In this document: positions 8,836 through 20,077 of the stretch, in pieces
Layout of the letters: each line of letters starts with the position of its first letter
How positions within the stretch are numbered: the stretch's first letter is position 1
Source of the DNA: Terriglobia bacterium
GTDB taxonomy: Bacteria; Acidobacteriota; Terriglobia; Acidiferrales; UBA7541
DNA: 64,000 nt
Assembly: GCA_020073585.1 (NCBI GenBank)
Contig: JAIQEV010000010.1
Location: 22,334-86,333 of the forward strand
Direction: 5' to 3'
The notes under the pieces: generated by a model
The model's input: the letters and a program-made list of their open reading frames with translations, nothing else
What the model was told of the DNA's origin: nothing
The model's database searches: none
Made by a program: the position numbers and the translations under genes

Positions 8836-10458
8836 CTACCTCGCCGTGCCGATGGGCTGCGCTTCCGGCGCCGCGCCGCTGGCCGGAGCAGTTGCCGCCG
8901 GCTGGGTCTCGGCGGCCGCCGCGGGCAGCTTCGCCGGCTCGGCCTTGTAGTAGCCGGGATTCACACGTTCGACGATCTCCTGCACCGGCTTTTCCAGGTA
9001 GCGGAAGAAGGGCTTGGGGTAAATGCCGATCCAGAAGGCCAGCGCCACCAGCGGGAGCAGCGTGGCGTACTCGCGCCAGTTCAAATCCGGCAGCTTTTCG
9101 TTTTCCGGCTTGGTCACCGGGCCGAACATCACCCGCTGAAAGAGCCACAGCAGGTAGGCCGCGCCGAGAATCACACCGAGCGCGCCCCAGGCCGCCCAGG
9201 CCTTGTTGACCTCGAAGGCGCCGCGCAGAATGGTGAACTCTCCGATGAAGCCGTTGAGCAGCGGCATGCCCAGCGAGCTCAGGGTGATGATCAGATAGAC
9301 CGCCGCGAAATTGGGCATGGGCGTGGAGAGCCCGCCGAACTCGGAGATCAGCCGGGTGTGGCGGCGCTCGTAGAGCACGCCCACGATGAGGAAGAGCGCC
9401 CCGGTGGAGATGCCGTGGTTGATCTGCTGGAGCACGCTGCCGGAAAGGGCGTGCGGGGTGAGGGCAAAAATTCCCAGCGTGCAGAAGCCCAGGTGGCTGA
9501 CCGAGCTGTAGGCGATCAGCCGCTTCATGTCCTTCTGCATCATGCACACCAGCGCGCCGTAGATGATGCCGACGAGGGAAAGCACGATGACAATGTGAAT
9601 GATGCGCGCGCGCAGCGCGGGATCTGCGGGCAAGAGCGGCAGCGAGAAGCGGATGAAGCCGTAGGTGCCCATCTTCAGGAGAACGCCGGCGAGGATCACC
9701 GAGCCCGCAGTGGGCGCTTCGGTGTGCGCGTCCGGCAGCCAGGTGTGGAACGGGAACATCGGCACCTTGATGGCGAAGGCGAAGAAGAAGCCCCAGAACA
9801 GCCAGACCTTCAGGGAATCCGGGAACTGCTGCACCGCGGCGAGCAGCGTGGGCACGTCGAAGGTGTACGGCGCGCCGGCCTTGGCGGCGTTGAAATAGAC
9901 CGCCAGGATCGCCAGCAGCATCAGCACCGACCCCGCCAGGGTGTACAGGAAGAACTTGATGGCTGCGTACAGCCGGCGCTCGCTGCCCCACACGCCGATC
10001 AGGAAGTACATGGGCACCAGCATCACTTCCCAGAAGACGTAGAAGAGGAAGAAATCCAGAGCCATGAAGACGCCCAGCATGCCGGTCTGCAGCAGGAGAA
10101 ACAGGATGTAGTATTCCTTCTTGCGCGACTGGATGGCGCTCCACGAGGAGAGGATGGAGATCATCCCCAGCAGGGTGGTCAGCAGCACCAGCAGGAAGCT
10201 GATGCCGTCAATCCCCAGCGTGTAGCGCGCCCCGATGGAGGGAATCCACTCCGCGGATTCCTTGAACTGGTATCCGGCCACGCCGGCATGGAAGCGCGCG
10301 AGCAGCGGCAGCGAGACCACGAAGCCGAGAACTCCGAAGACGTTGCCGAGGATGCGGTGCGCGTCGTCCCACGCGCGCGGCACCAGCAAGAGCAGGATGG
10401 CCCCCGCCAGCGGAGTAAACAGGATCACGCTCAGCAGATGATTTTCGAAAAGACCCAT
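8836..10458 (-). CDS. nuoM: NADH-quinone oxidoreductase subunit M, copy 2
   Basis: Antiporter-like complex I subunit (540 aa). Diagnostic segments are TLGIDGISFLLVLLTTLLG, FYVFWEVMLVPMYFLIGVWG (key glutamate), FAIKVPMFPFHTWLPDAHTE and AGSVILAGVLLKMGTYGF with conserved lysine and histidine. The C-terminal ~50 residues form a hydrophilic Ala/Pro/Glu-rich tail (PAKLPAAAAETQPAATAP), like the tail of copy 1 and probably not part of the pump core. It starts 12 bases after nuoL and is followed by nuoN after nine bases. Confidence 0.97.
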   Translation of the reverse strand: MGLFENHLLSVILFTPLAGAILLLLVPRAWDDAHRILGNVFGVLGFVVSLPLLARFHAGVAGYQFKESAEWIPSIGARYTLGIDGISFLLVLLTTLLGMISILSSWSAIQSRKKEYYILFLLLQTGMLGVFMALDFFLFYVFWEVMLVPMYFLIGVWGSERRLYAAIKFFLYTLAGSVLMLLAILAVYFNAAKAGAPYTFDVPTLLAAVQQFPDSLKVWLFWGFFFAFAIKVPMFPFHTWLPDAHTEAPTAGSVILAGVLLKMGTYGFIRFSLPLLPADPALRARIIHIVIVLSLVGIIYGALVCMMQKDMKRLIAYSSVSHLGFCTLGIFALTPHALSGSVLQQINHGISTGALFLIVGVLYERRHTRLISEFGGLSTPMPNFAAVYLIITLSSLGMPLLNGFIGEFTILRGAFEVNKAWAAWGALGVILGAAYLLWLFQRVMFGPVTKPENEKLPDLNWREYATLLPLVALAFWIGIYPKPFFRYLEKPVQEIVERVNPGYYKAEPAKLPAAAAETQPAATAPASGAAPEAQPIGTAR

Positions 10459-10470
10459 ACCGTTTGCCTT

Positions 10471-12579
10471 TCAGCGCGCCAGGTGCCGCATGAGATTTCC
10501 GTAGTAGCCGAGCAAAGCCAGCAGCCCCAGCACGATCAGCAGCGCGTAACTCGAAAGCACCCCGGTCTGCAGCATGCGCACCGGATAGCTCAGCATGCGC
10601 ACCAGCCGCCCGGTCAGATTCACCAGGCCGTCCACGATCCACTTGTCCCACCAGATGGAGACGCTGGAAGTGAAGCGCGCGAGCCAGCCCGTGCCGTCCA
10701 CGCCCAGGCCGTCCACGATCTTGGCGTCGAATACGCCCAGCGCCGTGCCCAGGTCCTTGGTGCGGTTCACGAACATCGCGTCGTAGATCTCGTCCACGTA
10801 ATACTTGTTGTAAATCAGCCGGTAGAGCCACGGCGCCGCCGCGGCAATCTTCTCCGGCGTCGCGGGCTTCCTCAGATAGAACTGGAACGCCAGCCAGATC
10901 CCCGCCAAGGCCACGCCGACGGAAGCCAGCATCAGCAGGTATTCGTTCGCCCCGCCATGCGCCGCGGCTTCCGCGTGCTCCACCGTTCGCGCCGCCACCA
11001 CCGGCTCCAGGAACTTCTCAAACCGGTTGCCGCCGCCGAGCGCCGCCGGCCAGCCGATCCATCCGCCGACGACCGAGAGCGCCGCCAAGATCACCAGCGG
11101 CACGGTCATCGTCCCGGGCGATTCGTGGATGTGGTGCTCCACGTCGTGGGCCACGCGCGAGGCCCCGAAAAACGTCAGGTTGACGAGGCGAAACATATAG
11201 AACGCCGTCAGCCCCGCCGTCACGAATCCCACGACCCACAACACCGGACTGTGCTCGAAGGCTTTGCCCAGAATTTCGTCCTTGCTGAAAAATCCGGCCA
11301 GCGGCGGGATGCCCGCAATCGCGATCGTTCCGACCAGGAATGTTTTCGCGGTTACCGGAATCCTGCCCCACAGACCGCCCATCTTGCGCATGTCCTGTTC
11401 GCCGGAAAGCGCGTGGATCACGCTGCCGCTGCCGAGGAAGAGCAAGGCCTTGAAGAAGGCGTGGGTCATCAAGTGGAAGATGCCCGCGGAAAACGCGCCC
11501 ACGCCCAGCGCCAGGAACATATAGCCAAGCTGGCTGATCGTGGAATAGGCCATGACTTTCTTGATGTCGTTCTGCGCCAGGCCCATGGTGGCCGCGAAGA
11601 CGGCCGTGGTCGCGCCGGCCACGGCCACCACTTCCAGCGCCGCCGGAGCCAACTGGTAGAGCGCGTTCATCCGCGCCACCATGTACACGCCCGCGGTGAC
11701 CATCGTCGCCGCGTGAATCAGCGCGCTCACCGGCGTCGGCCCTTCCATGGCGTCCGGCAGCCACACGTACAACGGAATCTGCGCCGATTTGCCCACCGCG
11801 CCCACAAAGAGCAGCAGCCCGATCGCCGTCAGCACCGGCGCGCCGTAGGCCAGCGCTCCGCCGTGCACCGCGGCTTCCAGCGCCTGCAGGATGCCGGAGT
11901 AGGCCGCCGGATCCGGCAGGCCCTGATTCGTGAAGCGGATGGTGCCCAGCGTCGAAGCAATCAGGAAAATGCCCAGCAGGAAGCCCGCATCGCCGATGCG
12001 GTTGACGATGAACGCCTTCTTCCCCGCATCCGCCGCCGATTTCTTCAGGAAGTAGAAGCCGATCAGCAGGTAGCTGCACAGCCCGACGCCCTCCCAGCCC
12101 ACAAACAGCAGCAGGAGGTTGTTGGCCAGCACCAGCGTGAGCATCGCGAACATGAACAGGTTCAGGTAGCCGAAGTAGCGGTAATAGCCGCCCTCGTGGC
12201 CCATGTAGCCGATGGAATACAGATGGATGAGGAAGCCCACGCCGGTGACCACCAGCACCATCACGCTGGAGAGCGGATCGAGCAGCAGCCCCCAGTCGGC
12301 CACGAACTGCACCACCTGCCCGGCGCTGGTGTGCATGGGCCCCGCGGGCACCCAGTCAAACAGGATGATCTGCACGGCGCGGTGCGCCGGGTCCACGGCG
12401 AGCAATTGCAGCACCGCGCCCGCCGCGTGCACGAAGGCCACAAACACGCTGCCCACGCACAGCACGCTCACCGCGCCATTCGACAGCCGCCGTCCCAGCA
12501 GCAGCATCAGCGCCGCCGTGGCCAGCGGAAACAGCGGAATCAGCCAGATATGCCCGAGAAAGTAGCCTGTCGGCGTCAT
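10471..12579 (-). CDS. nuoL: NADH-quinone oxidoreductase subunit L, copy 2
   Basis: Largest antiporter-like subunit of the complex I membrane arm (702 aa). It shows YSIGYMGHEGGYYRYFGYL, FVGWEGVGLCSYLLIGFYF, KKAFIVNRIGDAGFLLG, GKSAQIPLYVWLPDAMEGPT and the long C-terminal lateral helix with the KYYVDEIYDAMF anchor. It is about 40 residues longer than copy 1, mostly in the loop between helices 5 and 6 (TNQGLPDPAAYSG region) and the C-terminus. A 73-base gap separates it from nuoK upstream, the largest gap in this operon. Confidence 0.97.
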   Translation of the reverse strand: MTPTGYFLGHIWLIPLFPLATAALMLLLGRRLSNGAVSVLCVGSVFVAFVHAAGAVLQLLAVDPAHRAVQIILFDWVPAGPMHTSAGQVVQFVADWGLLLDPLSSVMVLVVTGVGFLIHLYSIGYMGHEGGYYRYFGYLNLFMFAMLTLVLANNLLLLFVGWEGVGLCSYLLIGFYFLKKSAADAGKKAFIVNRIGDAGFLLGIFLIASTLGTIRFTNQGLPDPAAYSGILQALEAAVHGGALAYGAPVLTAIGLLLFVGAVGKSAQIPLYVWLPDAMEGPTPVSALIHAATMVTAGVYMVARMNALYQLAPAALEVVAVAGATTAVFAATMGLAQNDIKKVMAYSTISQLGYMFLALGVGAFSAGIFHLMTHAFFKALLFLGSGSVIHALSGEQDMRKMGGLWGRIPVTAKTFLVGTIAIAGIPPLAGFFSKDEILGKAFEHSPVLWVVGFVTAGLTAFYMFRLVNLTFFGASRVAHDVEHHIHESPGTMTVPLVILAALSVVGGWIGWPAALGGGNRFEKFLEPVVAARTVEHAEAAAHGGANEYLLMLASVGVALAGIWLAFQFYLRKPATPEKIAAAAPWLYRLIYNKYYVDEIYDAMFVNRTKDLGTALGVFDAKIVDGLGVDGTGWLARFTSSVSIWWDKWIVDGLVNLTGRLVRMLSYPVRMLQTGVLSSYALLIVLGLLALLGYYGNLMRHLAR

Positions 12580-12652
12580 GCCGCGTCCCGACTCCCGTCA
12601 TTCCGAGGGCCGGCGCAGCCGACCCGAGGAATCTCTCTTCTCTTCCGCGCTG

Positions 12653-12955
12653 CTACCACTTCAACAAATCCATCTCATCCGCCAGCACCGTCTCGCGGTT
12701 GCGGAAAAAGGCGATGATGATGCCCAGCCCCACCGCGGCCTCCGCCGCCGCATCGGTCACGATGAAAATCGCGAACACCTGCCCGGCCACGTCTCCGAAC
12801 AGCCGCGAAAACGCCACCAGGTTGATGTTCACCGCGTTCAGAATCAGCTCGATGGACATCAGGATGACGATGACGTTGCGCCGCGTCAGCACCCCGATCA
12901 CCCCGATGGTGAACAGCGCCAGGCTCAGAAACAGATAATGGTTCACAGACAGCAT
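12653..12955 (-). CDS. nuoK: NADH-quinone oxidoreductase subunit K, copy 2
   Basis: Complete 100-aa MrpC-like membrane subunit of complex I with three helices. Both conserved membrane glutamates are present, in [17 protein letters not shown] and [12 protein letters not shown]. Length and start (MLSVNHYLF) match the family. It lies seven bases after nuoJ. It serves as the full-length reference for the truncated copy at the left window edge; the two share the core helices but differ in the loop after helix 2. Confidence 0.97.
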   Translation of the reverse strand: MLSVNHYLFLSLALFTIGVIGVLTRRNVIVILMSIELILNAVNINLVAFSRLFGDVAGQVFAIFIVTDAAAEAAVGLGIIIAFFRNRETVLADEMDLLKW

Positions 12956-12962
12956 CGCCGCC

Positions 12963-13487
12963 TCACACCTTCTTCTTGGCCATCACCACCGCGCCGATCA
13001 TGGCCACCAGCAGCAGCAGCGAGGCAATCTCAAACGGCAGCAGGTACGGCCCGAACAGGCTATGCGCCACCGCCTCGGCGTTGGCCGGCAGCTTCTCCGC
13101 CGGCGCCGCCACGGAAACCGGCAGCGGCAGCGTCTTCTTCCCCGGCTGCCCCGCCCACCACAGCATGGCCCCTACCTGCCCGGCCAGCGCCAGGGTCACC
13201 AGCAGCGCCACCCACTTCTGGCGGCTGAACTGGATCTGCTGCAGCGCCACGTCCAGATTGACCAGCATGATCACGAAGACGAACAGCACCATGATCCCGC
13301 CGACATACAGAATGATCTGCACGACGAAGAGAAACTCAGCGCGCAACTGCAGAAAGATTCCCGCGGTGGCCAGCAGCGCCGTGATCAGAAAGACCGCGCT
13401 GTGCACCGCGTTGCGCCGCGTCACCACCAGCGCCGCGGAGACCACCGCGATCCCCCCGAAAACGTAGAAAATCACCTTATCCAGCAT
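12963..13487 (-). CDS. nuoJ: NADH-quinone oxidoreductase subunit J
   Basis: Membrane subunit of complex I (174 aa, five helices). The N-terminal helix ([20 protein letters not shown]), the [10 protein letters not shown] segment and the helix-3 region [20 protein letters not shown], which carries the pi-bulge residues linking quinone reduction to pumping, are all recognisable. The start overlaps the end of nuoH by 11 bases. In most genomes nuoI lies between nuoH and nuoJ; here there is no room for it, so the peripheral Fe-S subunit I is encoded elsewhere or shared with the other complex I operon. Confidence 0.94.
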   Translation of the reverse strand: MLDKVIFYVFGGIAVVSAALVVTRRNAVHSAVFLITALLATAGIFLQLRAEFLFVVQIILYVGGIMVLFVFVIMLVNLDVALQQIQFSRQKWVALLVTLALAGQVGAMLWWAGQPGKKTLPLPVSVAAPAEKLPANAEAVAHSLFGPYLLPFEIASLLLLVAMIGAVVMAKKKV

Positions 13488-14835
13488 AAGAATCCGCCGC
13501 CGGCGTTCCCGGCCCGCCGCGCGCCTGCAGCGCCTCCGCCTCGCGCTTGCGATCCGCCCACACCAGCCACAGGGCGATCAGCAGCGTGAGCAGCGTCGTG
13601 CCACCCAGCGCCAGCCAGAGATTTACCCGGTACTGCCAGTGCAGCACCAGCCCCACACCGAGGGCCATCACGTTCACGATGGACACCGGAATCAGGAAAT
13701 ACCAGCCCAGCCGCATCAGCTGATCGAAGCGGTAGCGCGGCAGCGTGAAGCGCAGCCACATGAAAACGAAAATGTACGCTCCCACCTTGGCCACAAACCA
13801 GAAGGCCCCGTGAATCCCGGCCTTCAGGAAAAACGCCGCGGGCAGCAGCAGCGGCACGGCCAGCAGCAGCGCCACCAGCGCGCACAGCCCGGCCACGCCC
13901 AGCATCACCAGCTTCTGCACCGGCACCGGCTGGCGCGGCGCGCGGTACACGCAATACCCCGCCACGCCCAGCGCCAGCAGCGGCGGCAGGAAATCCACCC
14001 AGCCCATCCAGCGCACGGACGCGAACGGCCGCATCCACCCGCCCAGGAACAGCGTCGTAGCCACCGAGGCCACCACGATCATGTTCGCGTACTCCGCCAG
14101 AAAATAGAGCGACCAGCGGAATCCGCTGTACTCCGTCATGTAGCCGGCCACCAGCTCCGATTCCGCTTCCGGCAGATCGAACGGCGCGCGGTTGGTCTCC
14201 GCGATGGAGGCCACCATGTAAATGAAAAAAGCCACCGGCGCGAGAAAAATGAACCACACGCCCTGGCGGGCCTGCTCTTCCACAATCGTGCGGATCTGCA
14301 GGCTGCCTCCCAGGAGCAAGCCGCTCACCAGGGCCATGCCCGCCGCGGTCTCGTAGCTCACGAGCTGCGCCGCGCTGCGCAGCGCGCCGATCAGCGAATA
14401 GTGGCTGTTGGACGCCCAGCCGCCCAGCACGATCCCGAAAATACCCAGCGAGCTGATGCCCACCACGAAGAGGATGCCCACGTTGATATCGCGCGCAATC
14501 TGAAACGCCGGGCCGAAGGCCAGCGCGGCCATGGACAGCATCGCCGCCGTCACCGACACCAGCGGCGCCAGCCAGAAAATCCAGAAATCGGCCTTCTCCG
14601 GGATGATGTCTTCCTTCAGCAGCAGCTTCACGGCGTCGGCGATCGGCTGCAGCAGCCCGTGCGGGCCCACGCGCATCGGTCCCAGCCGCGCCTGCATGTC
14701 CGCCATCACCTTGCGCTCCACCAGCACCACGTAGCCGGCGATCAGCGGCAGCACCGCCACGATCACCAGCGACGCGATGAGCGGCCCCGCGTAGGCGCGC
14801 AGAAATTCGAGCGTGGCCTGCAGAGCGGCCGGCAT
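13477..14835 (-). CDS. nuoH: NADH-quinone oxidoreductase subunit H
   Basis: Membrane subunit that forms the quinone-binding chamber with NuoD (452 aa). Diagnostic stretches are VLVERKVMADMQARLGPMRV, PIADAVKLLLKEDIIPE, AETNRAPFDLPEAESELVAG and YTEY-type MTEYSGFRWSLYFLAEYANM. The start at 14835 is fixed by the TGATG overlap with the nuoD stop; the same frame stays open far upstream but only as a shadow of nuoD. The product is longer than the ~330-aa enterobacterial protein because of extra C-terminal helices and a polar tail (RKREAEALQARGG), as in other NuoH forms of 400-450 residues. Confidence 0.96.
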   Translation of the reverse strand: MPAALQATLEFLRAYAGPLIASLVIVAVLPLIAGYVVLVERKVMADMQARLGPMRVGPHGLLQPIADAVKLLLKEDIIPEKADFWIFWLAPLVSVTAAMLSMAALAFGPAFQIARDINVGILFVVGISSLGIFGIVLGGWASNSHYSLIGALRSAAQLVSYETAAGMALVSGLLLGGSLQIRTIVEEQARQGVWFIFLAPVAFFIYMVASIAETNRAPFDLPEAESELVAGYMTEYSGFRWSLYFLAEYANMIVVASVATTLFLGGWMRPFASVRWMGWVDFLPPLLALGVAGYCVYRAPRQPVPVQKLVMLGVAGLCALVALLLAVPLLLPAAFFLKAGIHGAFWFVAKVGAYIFVFMWLRFTLPRYRFDQLMRLGWYFLIPVSIVNVMALGVGLVLHWQYRVNLWLALGGTTLLTLLIALWLVWADRKREAEALQARGGPGTPAADSYAG

Positions 14836-15965
14836 CAGCGGTCCACCTCCCCCAGCACGATATCCAGCGTGCCGATGATGGCCACCACGTCGGCCACCAG
14901 GTGCCCGCGCACCATCTTGTCGAAAGCCTGCAGATTCACGAACGAGGGCGGCCGGATGCGCACGCGGTAGGGCTGCACCGTGCCGTCGCTCACGATGTAG
15001 TAGCCCAGCTCGCCCTTGGGCGCCTCGATGGCGTGATAGACCTCGCCCACCGGCGGCTTCATCACCTTGCCCACCTTGCCGAGGATGGGCCCCGCCGGAA
15101 TGTTCTGGATGGCCTGCATGCAGATGCGCACCGACTGCCGCATCTCCTCCATGCGCACCAGGTAGCGGTCGTAGGTGTCGCCGGTCTTGCCCACCGGAAC
15201 GTCGAATTCGTACTGGTCGTAGGCCGCATAGGGCATGGCCTTGCGGATGTCCCACTGCACGCCGCTGGCGCGCAGCACCGGTCCGGTCACGCCCATGGCG
15301 ATGGCGTCCTCGGCGGAAAGGATGCCGACGCCCTGGGTGCGCGCGATCCAGATGCGGTTGCCCGTCAGCAGCTCTTCGTATTCCGCGATGCGCCGGTGAA
15401 AATCGTTGCAGAAACGCTCGGTGTCCTTCTCCAGCGTGTCGTAGGCGTCGTACTGCAGCCCGCCGATGCGGAAGGCGTGCGTGGTCAGCCGCGCCCCGCA
15501 GTACTTCTCGAAAATCTTGAGGATCTCTTCGCGCTCGCGCAGGCAGTAAAAAAGCGGCGTCAGCGCCCCGATATCCAGCGCGTGCGTGCCCAGCCACAGC
15601 AGGTGGCTGGCGATGCGCTGCAGCTCCGTGAGGATGGTGCGGATGACCTTGGCGCGCGGCGGCGCTTCCACTCCCAGCAGCTTCTCCACCGCCTCGCAGT
15701 AGCCCAGCCCGTTGCTCACCGCCGCCACATAGTCCATGCGGTCCACGTAGGGGCCGAACTGCTGGTAGGTGCGGTGCTCCGCGATCTTCTCCACGCCACG
15801 GTGCAGGTATCCGATCACGCATTCCGACCCGGCCACGCGCTCCCCGTCCAGCTTGAGCTTCACCCGCAGCACGCCGTGCGTCGAGGGATGCTGCGGCCCC
15901 ATGTTCAGAATGAGCTCGTCCGCTCCCAGCAGCGTCCCCGGTCCGGCTTTTAGCGTGTTCTCCAC
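14835..15965 (-). CDS. nuoD: NADH-quinone oxidoreductase subunit D
   Basis: 49-kDa-type peripheral subunit forming much of the quinone site. Seen are [20 protein letters not shown] (quinone-site histidine), [39 protein letters not shown], and the family C-terminus [13 protein letters not shown]...[12 protein letters not shown]. The GTG at 15965 ([10 protein letters not shown]) is preferred, 26 bases after the nuoC stop; an ATG at 16085 would overlap nuoC by 94 bases. The resulting 376 residues are close to the family length. No strong Shine-Dalgarno sequence is visible, suggesting coupling to nuoC. Confidence 0.93.
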   Translation of the reverse strand: MENTLKAGPGTLLGADELILNMGPQHPSTHGVLRVKLKLDGERVAGSECVIGYLHRGVEKIAEHRTYQQFGPYVDRMDYVAAVSNGLGYCEAVEKLLGVEAPPRAKVIRTILTELQRIASHLLWLGTHALDIGALTPLFYCLREREEILKIFEKYCGARLTTHAFRIGGLQYDAYDTLEKDTERFCNDFHRRIAEYEELLTGNRIWIARTQGVGILSAEDAIAMGVTGPVLRASGVQWDIRKAMPYAAYDQYEFDVPVGKTGDTYDRYLVRMEEMRQSVRICMQAIQNIPAGPILGKVGKVMKPPVGEVYHAIEAPKGELGYYIVSDGTVQPYRVRIRPPSFVNLQAFDKMVRGHLVADVVAIIGTLDIVLGEVDR

Positions 15966-15991
15966 TGTCTGGTTCTTCGACCCTTCTTCCG

Positions 15992-16624
15992 CTACTGCCC
16001 GCTCTCGATCCCCAGGTTCTCCCGCACCCACGCCTGATCCTGCGTCAGAATGTCGTAATCCTTGCGCAGCGGAAAGCCCTGCCACTCCTCCGGCAGCAGG
16101 ATGCGCTGGAGGTTCGGATGCCCGGCAAATTCGATCCCGAACATGTCATAGACCTCGCGCTCCAGCCAGTTCGCCGTGGGCCACACCCCGCTCACGCTGG
16201 TCACGCTTTCGCCCGCGCCCGCCTGCACCTTGAGGCGCAGCCGCGCGTTGTGCGTGAAGGAATAGAGGTTCAGCACCACGTCGAAGCGCTTCTCGCGCTT
16301 CGGCCAGTCCACCGCGGTCAGGTCGCTGAGCAGGTTGAATTTTTCTTCGTCGTGGGTATAGCGGGCGATCTCCGCCAGGTGCTCGCGTTCGACCACCAGG
16401 ATGGCCTGCTTGCGGTCTTCCACGGCCTCGCGAATGGCTGCGCCGAATCGCGCGCGGTAGCGCTTCACCAGGTCATTGTCGAGCGGGGCGGGGCCCACGG
16501 GCGGGGCTTTGGGGACGGGGGGTGCGACGGGTTTCGGCGGCGCCGGGGCAGCACCCGGCGCCGCGGGCTTTTCGCCCGCAGAACCTAGAGGAGGTGGCTG
16601 TTGTTCCTTTGGATCGTCGGCCAT
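15992..16624 (-). CDS. nuoC: NADH-quinone oxidoreductase subunit C
   Basis: 30-kDa peripheral subunit of complex I (210 aa), first gene of the second nuo operon. The core contains [20 protein letters not shown] and the signature [20 protein letters not shown] followed by [17 protein letters not shown]. The first ~45 residues are a Pro/Ala-rich low-complexity extension ([17 protein letters not shown]) not needed for the fold. nuoA and nuoB, which normally precede it, are absent; a candidate promoter lies about 60 bases upstream, so transcription probably begins here. Confidence 0.95.
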   Translation of the reverse strand: MADDPKEQQPPPLGSAGEKPAAPGAAPAPPKPVAPPVPKAPPVGPAPLDNDLVKRYRARFGAAIREAVEDRKQAILVVEREHLAEIARYTHDEEKFNLLSDLTAVDWPKREKRFDVVLNLYSFTHNARLRLKVQAGAGESVTSVSGVWPTANWLEREVYDMFGIEFAGHPNLQRILLPEEWQGFPLRKDYDILTQDQAWVRENLGIESGQ

Positions 16625-16680
16625 AGCCCCGGCGGAATGAGCTGCTTACACACGAGCAGCGCGGAAATCCATCGCGCCGT

Positions 16681-16709
16681 TTCTAACATACCGCACCAAC
16701 CTCGTCAAT
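16681..16709 (-). promoter_or_regulatory. Candidate promoter of the nuoC-atpE operon
   Basis: Read on the minus strand: TTGACG, a 17-base spacer, then TAGAAA. This matches the sigma-70 pattern fairly well and places a transcript start about 50 bases before the nuoC ATG. Inferred by eye only. Confidence 0.35.
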
Positions 16710-16846
16710 CGAGAACACACCGCAACCTGAAGATCGCCAAGGGGATGATCCGGGCAGGGCGCCCGCGAAAGTTGGCCCCGCGCCCGCCCGCATCTTGACT
16801 TTCCCCGCTCCGCGGAACACCATGCCTCGCCATTTCCGGTGATCCG

Positions 16847-17851
16847 ATGAGCCTGCGCAATCGCATCAGCCTGGTCTTGATTTTCCTCGCCTTGGTGGTC
16901 CTCTCCGGCAGCGCCGGCTTCCACTACCTCGAAGGCTGGCCCTGGTTCGACGCCTTCTACATGACCCTGACCACCATGACCACCGTCGGCTACGGCGAGA
17001 TCCACCCGCTGTCCCATGCCGGGCGCGTCTTCAACAGCTTCCTCATCGTGGGCTCGGTGATTGCCGTGGCCAGCACAATTGCTACTTTCAGCCAGGCATT
17101 GCTAGAATTCGAGTTCGGAAAGGTTTTCGGGCGCCGCCGCATGGAACGCGAAATCGCCAAGCTCAAGGGGCACTACATCATCTGCGGCGCCGGCCGCGTG
17201 GGGCGCACCGTGGCCCGCGAACTGCTCCGCCGCGGCCAGAGCTGCGTCTTCATCGAGCGCGACGCCAACCGCGCGCAGTGGGCCGTCAACGAGAAGATCC
17301 CCGTGATTGTCGGCAACGCCTCCTCGGAAGAAAACCTCAAGCAGGCGCACATCGACCGCGCGCAGGGCTTTGTCGCCGCCGTCAGCTCCGACGCCGAAAA
17401 TCTCTATATCGTTCTGACTGCGCGCGGCTTCCGCACCGACCTCAAGATCATCGCCCGGGCCAGCGAAGAAGAGGCCACCTCCAAGCTGCTGCGCGCCGGC
17501 GCCTCGCAGGTCATCTCTCCGTACTACTTCGTCGGCCACCGCATCGTCCAGCTCCTGCTGCGCCCCAATGTCCTCGATTTCATTGACGCGGCCTTCGGCA
17601 CCGAGCGCCTGGACGTGGAAATCAGCGAGGTCGAGATTCGCCCCAAGTCCGCGCTGGTCGGCAAAACCCTCGCCGATGCCCTGATCCGCGAGCAGGCCGG
17701 CGTCATCATCCTGGGCCTGAAGCCCGCCGACGGCGCCATGCTCTTCAATCCCGCCCCCGAGACCCCCATCCGCCCCAGCGATTTCCTGATCGTCATCGGC
17801 GGCGACGCCCAAATCAAGAAACTCGAAGCCCTCGCCAGCGCTTCGGCTTGA
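16847..17851 (+). CDS. Two-helix potassium channel with RCK (TrkA-N/TrkA-C) domain
   Basis: MthK/Kch-like K+ channel (334 aa). Residues ~8-28 and ~62-85 are membrane helices flanking a pore loop with the selectivity filter TTMTTVGYGEI (TVGYG at 46-50). Residues ~108-225 are a Rossmann-type RCK_N domain starting YIICGAGRVGRTVARELL, with an acidic residue (IERD) at the end of strand 2. Residues ~250-334 fit the TrkA-C/RCK_C domain. The ring of RCK domains gates the pore on ligand binding. The gene stands alone, divergent from nuoC, and converges on the acyl-CoA dehydrogenase gene. A role in K+ efflux or membrane-potential control beside energy-coupling genes is plausible but inferred. Confidence 0.92.
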   Translation: MSLRNRISLVLIFLALVVLSGSAGFHYLEGWPWFDAFYMTLTTMTTVGYGEIHPLSHAGRVFNSFLIVGSVIAVASTIATFSQALLEFEFGKVFGRRRMEREIAKLKGHYIICGAGRVGRTVARELLRRGQSCVFIERDANRAQWAVNEKIPVIVGNASSEENLKQAHIDRAQGFVAAVSSDAENLYIVLTARGFRTDLKIIARASEEEATSKLLRAGASQVISPYYFVGHRIVQLLLRPNVLDFIDAAFGTERLDVEISEVEIRPKSALVGKTLADALIREQAGVIILGLKPADGAMLFNPAPETPIRPSDFLIVIGGDAQIKKLEALASASA

Positions 17852-17903
17852 CGCTGACGAGCCGGCGGCGCTGCCAGCCCCTCGCACCGGAAGCGGCGCA
17901 GAT

Positions 17904-17940
17904 AAAAAAAGAGGAAGCCCGCTGCTTCCTGGGCTTCCTC
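17904..17940 (-). terminator. Intrinsic terminator of the acyl-CoA dehydrogenase gene
   Basis: On the minus strand a perfect 10-bp stem (GAGGAAGCCC with its complement, 10-base loop) is followed directly by seven Ts. It lies between the convergent K+ channel and acyl-CoA dehydrogenase genes, ~80 bases past the latter's stop. Confidence 0.8.
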
Positions 17941-17985
17941 CGTGAACTCCGTGTCTCTGTGACTCCGCGTCTCTGTGGCTAATCT
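17941..17985. repeat. Low-complexity words (GTGTCTCTGTGACTCCG type)
   Basis: The words CTCCGTGTCTCTGTGACT and CTCCGCGTCTCTGTGGCT follow one another. Similar words (CGCAGAGGCGCAGAGG) occur at 47568-47597. They look like dispersed intergenic filler repeats; no coding or regulatory role is seen. Confidence 0.4.
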
Positions 17986-17994
17986 TATGTATGT

Positions 17995-18014
17995 GTGACC
18001 GCGAAGCGGTCAAC
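17995..18014. repeat. Palindromic repeat, GTGACCGC family
   Basis: Sequence GTGACCGCGAAGCGGTCAAC, with TGACCGC/GCGGTCA arms around a short centre. It ends four bases before the stop codon of the acyl-CoA dehydrogenase gene. It is the same element as at 37248, 54209 and elsewhere in this window. Confidence 0.8.
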
Positions 18015-18018
18015 TTCC

Positions 18019-19818
<1,800 letters not shown>

Positions 19819-19992
19819 GATTGCCTCCGCGTGCGCTTGGTGAACTGGTTCGCGGCCGGGCCGCGTGGGTGCTAAGCGGGTGCGAGGAGCCCGCTGGGAA
19901 GGTATCTTACTCCCGGGTCAGCCCGCCCGGCAAACGCCGCGCAGTACAGGTTTGCCGGACGGTATACCGCCCGGAAAAGCGCCCCAGTAGCC

Positions 19993-20077
19993 CAGGCTTC
20001 AGCCTGTGCTCTTTGCTGTGCTCTTTGCTGTGCTCTTGTGAAATGTAAACTCTGGCACAGGCTGAAGCCCGTGCTAC
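19993..20077. repeat. Inverted repeat with CACAGGC arms and an internal 12-bp tandem repeat
   Basis: Left arm CAGGCTTCAGCCTGTGC (19993-20009) and right arm GCACAGGCTGAAGCC (20055-20069) are inverted copies. Between them TGTGCTCTTTGC is repeated 2.8 times (20005-20037). The right end runs up to and covers the stop codon of the thiolase gene. A related GCACAGGC...GCCTGTGC pair occurs at 30120-30160. Confidence 0.65.

Noticed and set aside
7228..12717. 1829-codon open frame on the plus strand opposite nuoN-M-L
   Set aside because: It is antisense to unmistakable nuo genes; its translation is Arg/His/Glu/Gln-rich with no domain, as expected of the shadow of GC-rich codon-3 usage.
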